A stretch of DNA of 64,000 nt from Adiantum capillus-veneris (Eukaryota > Streptophyta > Polypodiopsida > Polypodiales > Pteridaceae). Position numbers and translations under genes: made by a program. Of this stretch, positions 56,145-64,000 are shown piece by piece. Positions within the stretch are counted from its first letter, which is position 1, and each line of letters opens with the position of its first letter. The DNA lies in assembly GCA_014529385.2 (NCBI GenBank), contig CM043967.1, positions 81,602,278 through 81,666,277 of the forward strand. The letters run 5' to 3'. The notes beneath the pieces were generated by a model. It did not search any database and was not told the origin of the DNA. It saw only the letters and a list, made by a program, of their open reading frames with translations.

Positions 56145-59100
56145 TTGGGTTCTTGCACGTGTGTTCAAAGGGGTTCTCAAAGCATTGAAACTTGGGTAGC
56201 CATGGCTTTCTCTTATCCAGAGTTTCATGGAAGAAGTGATGAAGACGTGGAAGACTTTCTGGAAAAGATGGAGGTTGCCTGCATTAGCAACCAGATTCAT
56301 GACCCTGTGCAGATGTTACGTGTTCTCCAAATTTGTTTGAAGAGTGATGCGCGAGTTTGGTCCAAAACATTTGAAGAGGAGTTGCGTGCAGCGGATCCAC
56401 CTGTAAGGTTGAGTTGGGACAATCTACGACATGGGTTGGAAGTGGAGTTTGTGAAGATAGAAGATCCTGACAAAGTGTGGCAAGAAGTACAGGCTTTGGT
56501 GCAAAAGGAAGGTGAGCCAGTAGATACGTACATACGTAAGTTTTCATTGGCATGGGAGCGAATGTGCAAGGCCTTAGCACCACAAGTACCCCCGCATGAC
56601 ATGATGAAGAAGGACAGGTTCTTGGCTGGTCTTTGGGAGAATATACGTTGGAGAGTGGAGCTAAAGAAGCCTAGGACATATGAAGATGCACTAGAGGTAG
56701 CAAGGAACAAAGAGTGGAAGTTGAGGAAAATGAGCCAGTTAGGGGTGGAGTCTTTGCCAATGAGGTCTGAATTGCAGCCTATAAAGTCTTTACAAGGTCG
56801 CATTTCAGGGGTTCATCATGAACCACTGGTTCCTCTTACTACTCAGGTTATGCCAACAGTGGTCACTACATCGGTGCAAGATGATGGGCTAAGGCAAGAC
56901 ATGAGGCAAGTGGTAGATTTGATGAAGAATCTCAACGTAAACATGCTAGGTCAAGTGGGAAATAATCGAGGTCCAGGGAGGTTTGAAAATCAGCCAAGAG
57001 GTGAAGAAAGGCCTAGGAATGGTGTTGGACAAAGCAATGGTAGGTACTGCAGGCAGACGCCCACATGTTATAATTGTGGAGAGTTGGGTCACATCAGCCC
57101 GCAATGTGATAAGCCACCAAGGATGGGGGGAGACATGTATCCATTGCCAAGACAGGTGCTCACTAGGTCAAATGATTATGGCATCGAAATTAAGGGAGAC
57201 GAAGGAAACAGTGGACTGACCCAGGAGGAAAAGGGAAAGACAAAAGTGCTAAATGTAGTCACCTTCGAGAAGGCATCAAAGCTAGAGGATACATTAGTGA
57301 TGCCTATTAGGAAGAGGACCACAGAGGATAAGGAAGGAAGAAGTGCCCCAGGTCCTAGTAAGAAGAAAGGAAAGAGCCATGAAGGTGAGGATGTCAAGGC
57401 CAAGAGGAAAAGGAGAGCTCGTCAAAAGTTTCATGTTTCAGATTTTTCACTAGGGGATGGGCAATTAAGCTATGACTTGAAGGAGAATCTAACAAGGAGG
57501 AAGGCAGATGTTACTTTTGGGCAGCTTATAGAGATGGTGCCTAAGCTAAAGCGACAGTGGAAGAGGATGGTTAACCCAATGGAGAAAGAGTTAGAGAGAG
57601 GTTCAGTAAAGCTGTTGGCAATGGATGAGCTACCAGACATTTGTCCAATAGTAGATGTGTGGCATAAAAGGAAAAATTTGGGACAAGGTTATGTGGATGG
57701 CGGAGCCCAAATATGCGTCATAACACACTCATCCGTTGAGAAGATGGGTCTCACAGTGGCTGGGGTGTCAGGTTTTCGGATCAGATTGGCAAACCATCAA
57801 AAAGTAAAATGCTTGGGTGTTGTAAAGAGCTTAGAAGTGGAGGCATATGATGCAAAGGCAGTGGTTGATTTTCATGTGATGCTAGCAGGGTTGGGAGCAT
57901 ATCCTATTATACTGGGCAGACCATGGTTACGTGTAGTGGGAGCTGTTCAAGATTGGCGACATGGTACGATTAGCCTCTATGGAAAGACAGGTACTAAGAA
58001 GCTTTATAATATGGACACAAGGAAACAATTAGAGGAGCTTGATGAAGATGAGGATGAGTCTAGTGATGAAGACTCTTCCACGGTGACAGATGAGGACAGT
58101 GATAGCACTACCAGCAGTGATGAGGATGCTGATGTTGCATTTCTTTTGATGGACAAAGAAATCCAGGAGATTGGTTTAGTTGCATTTGCGAATGAAGTTG
58201 AAGATGAAAGTGAAGGGACTTATGAAGTGATTGAAGGGCTGATGCAAACCAAGGTTGAGTTGTCAAAGAAGAAGGAATTGATGACACAAATGATCAGTGG
58301 AGACCTCTCAGCTATGGAGAAGGATATATATTTGCACATGCTGGCTAGTTTTCCTGATTTGTTCATTACTTCATATGAAGAGATCAGAGGGTTCAAGGGC
58401 AAAGAGATGCATATAGAGCTAAAAGAAGGTGCTAAGCCAGTGCGGCAAAGGCTAAGAAGGATGGGTCAAGAGCAAATGGAAGCCTTGCGGGTAGAGGTGG
58501 ACAAGTTATTGAAGGCAGGGTTCATAGTCCCTGTGGAGACCACAGAATGGGTGAGTCCAGTTGTAGTCAGTCCAAAGAAGGATGGGAAGTGGAGAATTTG
58601 TGTAGATTTTAAAACCTTAAACGCAACCACTAAGAAGAACCCATATCCTCTTCCATTCATCGATCAGATCTTGGATTCAGTGGCAGGTTATGAGAGGTAC
58701 AGTGTGTGTGATGGTTTTTCAGGCTATTTTCAATTGAAGATTGCTCTTAAAGACCGCACAAAGACCACTTTTATTACGCTACGGGGCTGCTATTGCTACA
58801 CAGTATTGCCATTTGGGTTTTCAAATGGACCTTCCTTCTATCAAGAGAGAGAAAATTGGGTGTTGGAACCATTCACTGGTAGTTGTGTTAAAGCTTTTAT
58901 GGATGACTTCTGTGTTTATAGCAGTAGGGTTGAACACCATGAGAAGCTGGAGATGGTATTGGCTCGATATGATGAATGTGGAGGACAACTAAATCCAAAG
59001 AAATGTCATCTAGCACAGCCAAGGGTGAAGTTATTGGGCCATATGGTGTCAAAAAAAGGCATTGAGGCTGATCCAGATAAGGTTAAGTCTATTATTCTTC

Positions 59101-61541
59101 TTCCATCACCTACGAGTACGAAGCAATTGGCAACCTTTATACACAAAGTGAAGTACATGGCAAGGTTTATTCCATTGTCTTCTTAGATTCTTTATCCATT
59201 ACAACAAGTGGCAAAGCATGATCCATTGCAATGGGATGACAAGTGTGAAGAAGTGTTTCAAGAGGTGAAAGAGGTGTTAGGGGGTTTGTCAGCCATGCAG
59301 ACTCCTGATTGGGAGAAAGTTTTTTATGTAAATCCCTAAGTAGGGGATGATGCCATTGGAGCCATGCTATTGCAAAAGGGGAAGGGCAGCCATTATATGA
59401 GGCCAGTGTATTGTGCAAGCCGAGTGAAGTTGGTAGCGGAGAGAAAGTTCTCGGAACTAGAGCTAGTGATGGACAGTGTAATATTTGCTTGTCGACGATT
59501 TCGTCATTACTTGCTACCACGGCCTTTTGTTTTCTTGACGAGTTATCCCTTTTTGCCACAGTTAATTAATGGTACTAACATGTCAAATGAGGTGAAGAAA
59601 TGGGTAATTGAGTTGCAAGAGTTTGAGTTTTCTTTTCTAGTGGAAGATAGTACAAGGGCTACCCTAGCTGATTTGTTGTCCTACAAGGAGAATCCCCTTA
59701 TTGTTAAGGAAGAGGTGGTGAGAAAGGTAGTTGAAGAAGTGCCACAGATCATCAATGCACATGTGTTGTTCTTTGATGGTTCATACAGAAAGAGCCATGA
59801 TGCAGCTTCAGGGGGTATAGCACTTTATGATCCAGAGGGGAAGCTAGTATGCAAGAGAGGGTTCAAATTGGATGCTCATAGTAACAATGAGGCTGAATAT
59901 GCTACTCTGAAAGCCGAATTACACATTTGTTTGAAGCATGGGGTTCGAAGGTTGAGCATAAAAGGTGATGCCTTGTTAGTGGTGAAGCAAGTGCTGGGTG
60001 TGTGGAAAAGCAAGAACACCTCATTGAAGGAAATGTGCTTCAGAATTAAAGGCCTGTTAAAAAAGTTCGAAGCATGGATCATCAGACACATTGAACGTGC
60101 TCTAAATGGAGAGGCACATGAAGCAGCTCAAGGCATGATTGGGGAGCTATTTGTGTTGAGGACCACTTTACCTCTTTATCATGGCCAGGAAAGTTTGGAT
60201 CAAGAAGAGGAGTTTTTGCTAACAGGAATCATTCCAAAGGAGATTCAGAAGTCTAAGAAGTATGGCTTTGTACGTAGAGCATACAGGTACAAATTGATTG
60301 GTGATGTCTTATACATGAAAGGGGCTGATCTCGTGTTGAGACGTGTACCTTGGCGGGAGGAGGTTTACAGAGTGTTGGAAGAGAATCATGAAGGCGCATG
60401 TGGTGGCCATTTTTCTCTAAAGATCACCTTGCATAAGGGGTATGTATGGCCTAGTTTGCACAAGGATGTTCACCATTGGTGTAGGTCTTGCAATAGGTGT
60501 CAAGCATTTGGGAAGAGAGTGTTGAAGCCAGAGCTACGAAAAACCATTATGGCGTTTGATGTGTTTGAAAAGTGGGGGATTGATGCAATAGGCCCGTTAC
60601 CTATCACAAGCAGGGGCAAAAGCTATATCTTGACGGCAGTGGACTATCTCTCCAGATGGGCAGAGGCTATAGCAGTAAAACAGATCACTGCAAAGGATGT
60701 GTCCAAATTTTTTTATGATGAAATGTGTTGCAAGTTTGGGGTGCCATTAGAGCTACTTTCAGATAAGGGGCCAGGATTTAGAGCTAAACTGCTAGACTTC
60801 TTATGCACAAAGATGAAGATTAGGCACCAGCATACCACTCCTTATTACCCGCAGTGTAATGGCTTAAATGAAAGATTCAATGGTGAGTTGGTACAAATTC
60901 TTTCTAAAGTGACAGAGCACCAAGGAAAGAATTGGGATTTGGAATTGCCTAGTGCATTATGGGCTTACTGTACTTCGGTGAAGACAGGTAGTGGTTTTAC
61001 TCCATTTCATTTTGTGTATGGAAACGAAGCACTATTGCCTGTGGAGGTAGAGTTGCCTGCGGTCAAAATGTTAGAGAAGTTGCTTGGGCCGCCTAGTGAT
61101 GAATTCAAAGAGAGGCTCTTGCAGTTACAAGAGGTCCAGTTGGATAGGATGAGAGCATTGGAGCATTATGGGCAGATGCAGGATAAGGCTTTGGCAAAGA
61201 TAAATGAATAGGTCAAAAGTAAGGGTATCAAGAAACATGACTTCGTTTTACGCTACAACAGTAAGCTAGACAACACCTTCCAAAAGAAGTTTCAAATTAA
61301 GTGGGAAGGCCCTTTAAAGGTAGTCGAGTGTTTTCCAAATGGCACATATCAGCTGGCTAACCTGGATGGTGTTCTACATAAGTCAAGGGTAAATGGATTG
61401 CGTCTTAAATTGTATCATGCTAGATTGATGATGGTGGAGCAAGATGAGCTGTCTGTGGATAAAGTAGTGTTGGTGAGGGATGAGGAGACCTGTGATGCGG
61501 CGAGTCTTATATCTCTCTTTGCTACTGCTGATCATGAATGA
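56145..61541 (+). pseudogene. Gypsy D gag-pol polyprotein, 1799 codons with three premature stops
   Basis: Gag starts probably at codon 20 (MAFSYPEFHG). Intact CCHC knuckle CYNCGELGHISPQC near codon 308. Retropepsin with D-G-G-A at about codon 517 and IILGRPW. RT with VSPKKDGKWRICVDF and FMDD at codons 918-921. First RNase H 1040-1160. Second, archaeal-type RNase H with FFDGS (Asp 1211), NNEAEYATLKAEL and KGDALLVV, whose last usual NxxAD reads NGEAH. Integrase follows with a zinc domain (H..H, CRSCNRC), KWGIDAIGPL, LLSDKGPGF, NGLNERFNGEL and a GPY/F end (WEGPLKVVECFPNGTYQL). A second RNase H marks the Tat/Ogre group. Premature stops: TAG 59184-59186 (CAA in B), TAA 59337-59339, TAG 61209-61211 (CAG in B). 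No frameshifts, so it is a young, recently silenced copy. Confidence 0.93.
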
Positions 61542-61569
61542 TGTAGCAGGCTAGGGGATGGGCAAATTA
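61542..61569 (+). other. Gypsy D polypurine tract region
   Basis: AGGCTAGGGGATGGGCAAAT lies immediately upstream of the right LTR, with the AGGGGATGGG purine core as in gypsy B. Confidence 0.55.
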
Positions 61570-62513
61570 TGTCAGGAGTTTTTTGGGGCAAGGGATTGCG
61601 CATATGTACATATACATGCATGGTGCATCAAATAAATAATTGCCCATTTTTCAGAGCCAGGTGGTTACGTGGGGCCCACATGTGTACAGGTAGGACAGGA
61701 TGTACATAGTGCATCAATTTTCACTATTACCAGTACCATTGTGTTTTTTCTACAATAAGGAGTAGTTGGTAGCGCGTAAAACTTCTCGAGGAAGCTATCC
61801 GCGGGCCGACGACATGAGGTAAGCAGGTGCGTCAGATGGCATCTAGTGGCGTCAGGAGGGCAAACGAGGTCAATATTTGCACACGGATAAGGACGGACAC
61901 AACGTGGGTGTTTTCTTGTGAGAGTTATGCAGAAAGTTCATCATTAGGACCACTTTTTGGGGCCAGTTTACGTGGTTGCGAGACGCATTATTGAAAAGAA
62001 ATGAGTGCCAGATGTGCGGATGTTGCAAAAAGGTGACAACTATGCACTGTGAGGTCAGTTTTTGGCCTGTTCGGGGTCCGTTTGAGGTCATCTAAAAAGC
62101 CAAGGGTGCCCAACTAAAAAATCTAAGTGTGGGAACTGAAAAAACTGAGAAAAGACCAAAAAAAAACGTGGAGAAGAGAGGAGGAACAGCCGCAGGTGTG
62201 TTTTTGCTCATTTTGGAGCCTGTTTTGGCCGTAAACTGCTCATGCGAGGTCGTATTTGAGCACTTTGACATTGTAGACTGGGGTTTCGGGCCATTCCAGA
62301 CGCAATGGGGCTGTCCATTTGGCCGAATTCCTCCCTCTATTTTTGCTGTTCTGGCTGTGTAAGTTTCTCCTATGAGCAAAGTTTCTGCTCCAATTTGTGA
62401 TTGTATCTAGTATATTTTATCCATTTTGTGTGAGCTATTTGCCCCATTGGTGTTGGCCCAAGCTCATTTGTACCTAATTATCAGAAGTTCTCCTCTTTTG
62501 AGCTGATTTTTTT

Positions 62514-62550
<37 letters not shown>

Positions 62551-62703
62551 TGTGTGGAGTGGGCAAGTGGATAGTCTCTCTCCTCTCACTCCAGAGGTGT
62601 GTTTTGTAAGCCGAGTGGTGCCCCATAGTGTGTGTGTGTATCTTCCCAAGAGTGTGTGTGGGGTCGTTATAGAGGCGCTGTGTGTGTTTTCATTCCTCTC
62701 ACA
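61570..62703 (+). repeat. Right LTR of gypsy D
   Basis: 1134 bp, ending CTCACA before the ACGG target duplication. GT microsatellite at about 62515-62550. A small deletion near 62600 relative to the left LTR. Confidence 0.93.
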
Positions 62704-62707
62704 ACGG

Positions 62708-63031
62708 CTTCTACGCTAGATGCATGTTTCTGCCAGGTAGCAATATGTTGGCATTTGAAGAGGCATTCTATACAGTTTTCTTCACATGGCGAATGAAGAT
62801 ATTTGGGCTAGTGATCAGTAACCTTACATCAAGGTTTTTTGGCTATTTAGCCATTGAACTTAAAAACTAAGTCACCATGCAATTATTGCAAGTCCCAGAC
62901 GAAGAACGAAGAATCAGATATGAAACAACCCTACATGCGCTTGAAGACCGCCTCGCCAGCCGCCATCAACCCAAAGACTACTTTAGTCCATGAAGCTATG
63001 TCAAGGGACAACACAATCAAGGAGGGGGGAA
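62708..63031 (+). pseudogene. Element A2 ORF3 C-terminus and polypurine tract
   Basis: Resumes after gypsy D: MFLPGSNMLAFEEAFYTVFF, TWRMKIFGLVISNLTSRFFG, then after a stop LLQVPDEERRIRYETTLHAL and EDRLASRHQPKDYFSP. It ends with the purine tract AAGGAGGGGGGAA before the LTR-like start at 63032. Collinear with 30230-30544. Confidence 0.7.
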
Positions 63032-64000
63032 TATTAGCAACAAGCTAACTCGGATAACTCAGATAACATTTTTCAGAGCTTTTATTGTAAAAACACTTAT
63101 TATTTTGATAAATCAGGAATGTTGTAACTCCTACTTTCTAGATGAATAGAGTAATTGATGAGCCAAGGCTACAAGCTTCTAGATTGTATCAACCTAAAAA
63201 CCTTGGATAAGGTATAAAAGCCAATTTTTGTAAGTATTTTGTGCGTTTTGGATAAAAGAAACACAACGTGAGCTAACTACGCTCACTTCTCTCCTTCTCG
63301 CGCTGTCTACTCTCTTCCCAATTGTCACATTGCAGTGTTGTCTGTTGCATTGCAACCACGGGTAGGAGCTCTACGTGTTGACGTAAGCATTTCATGGTAA
63401 TATGTAGCTTTTGGCGTCATCGACCTGCAGCTTAAAGTTAAGCTTTTAAAAAAAAAAGTATAGGTGAGGTATTGGAGCATCATTGCTAAGGGTCAAAAAC
63501 GACTAGGTCAAAAACTCACTGAGCTGTTAATAATCGTGATTTTTTCACTTGACCTAAAGTGAGAATTGAGACCATTACATGTGTGTTTAAGTCTTATAAA
63601 CATGTCCTACAAGTTTTGTAACGTTTGGATTTCATTTGATGTTGTAACGATTGTGATTTGTTTGCCGATTAGCGACTAGCTTTTGGTAATTTCTGTCATT
63701 TAAGTGTAGCTTGAGTTAGATGCAAGTTTTCTGTTGTTTTTAAGAGATTGAAAATCTCTTGTAGACTCTATGCACTAGTCAATTCAACTTTTTTCCGTGG
63801 ATTGACAATTATATTCGTGGTTCTCACTATGCCTGCAATAAGATAGGAGTGAGGTTAGACACCCGTCCCACCGGAAGGGCTCTCCAGTTTTGCAAAAATC
63901 ATGAAGGAGGTAGAGCTCCACAAGATTGAGGCCGAAGTGCGTCAAATTGATACAGATGAAAGGCGTGTAGAGAAATCTCTCGAGATTGAACTACAAATTG
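63032..64000 (+). repeat. LTR-like segment of element A2, runs off the window
   Basis: Starts TATTAGCAACAAGC (TG changed to TA relative to copy 1) and matches 30545-31620 to the end of the window. It includes TTTTGGCGTCATCG at about 63411 and the ATG frame at 63901 (MKEVELHKIEAEVRQIDT). A degenerate palindrome (TTAATAATCGTGATTTTTTC) lies at about 63528. Confidence 0.6.

Larger units (their letters stand above)
52673..62703 (+). mobile_element. Gypsy element D (Tat-type), near intact, 10031 bp
   Basis: LTRs at 52673-53819 and 61570-62703 (TGTCAG...CTCACA). A perfect 4-bp duplication ACGG (52669-52672, 62704-62707) flanks it; element A copy 1 at about 30218 gives the empty site (CTTTACAGCTTC). 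It carries a 1304-bp piggyBac-like insertion in the leader. The single gag-pol frame (56145-61541) has only three premature stops and no frameshift. It is sister to gypsy B. Confidence 0.95.

Overview
This window is transposable-element sequence from a large plant genome. The evidence is Tat-type Ty3/gypsy elements with a second RNase H, Ty1/copia elements primed by the initiator tRNA-Met site, a CACTA transposon with plant TNP2/TNPA-type genes, and a captured plant HMA-domain fragment. The composition (huge nested retroelements, GT/CT microsatellites) would fit a fern or another large-genome land plant, but the species cannot be fixed from the sequence. No intact host gene is visible. Everything was read by eye, so boundaries without a target-site duplication (TSD) are approximate.

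Left half (1-31.6 kb). A decayed, very long gypsy-type composite ('element A') carries a ~286-bp palindrome-bearing repeat array, gag, protease, RT-RNase H, integrase, a second retropepsin after the integrase, a long untranslated region, a coiled-coil ORF3, a polypurine tract and an LTR-like segment. It is interrupted by (i) a TTAA-flanked piggyBac-like non-autonomous element (839-2176), (ii) gypsy element B (9479-17950), which itself carries a foldback element (12661-13882), and (iii) a 5.4-kb CACTA element (19395-24838) with two transposon genes and a captured HMA fragment.

Middle (31.6-43.3 kb). Unclassified sequence with simple repeats, a 46-bp inverted repeat around a 25-nt C run, and a small ORF split by copia element F (35112-40774, minus strand). 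F contains an oppositely oriented solo LTR of its own family.

Right half (43.3-64 kb). A second copy of element A ('A2') was hit by copia element H (TSD CATAG) and then rearranged, so the left part of both A2 and H is now inverted (43330-47837). A2 continues in plus orientation (48281-64000) and is interrupted by gypsy D (52673-62703). D is the best-preserved element: one 1799-codon reading frame broken only by three stops. D has its own piggyBac-like insertion (54574-55877).

The copies explain each other. A versus A2 gives empty sites for CACTA, copia H and gypsy D. B versus D gives empty sites for the piggyBac-like element and the foldback, and shows a ~1.45-kb deletion in B. These comparisons establish the TTAA, GAA, CATAG and ACGG target duplications directly.
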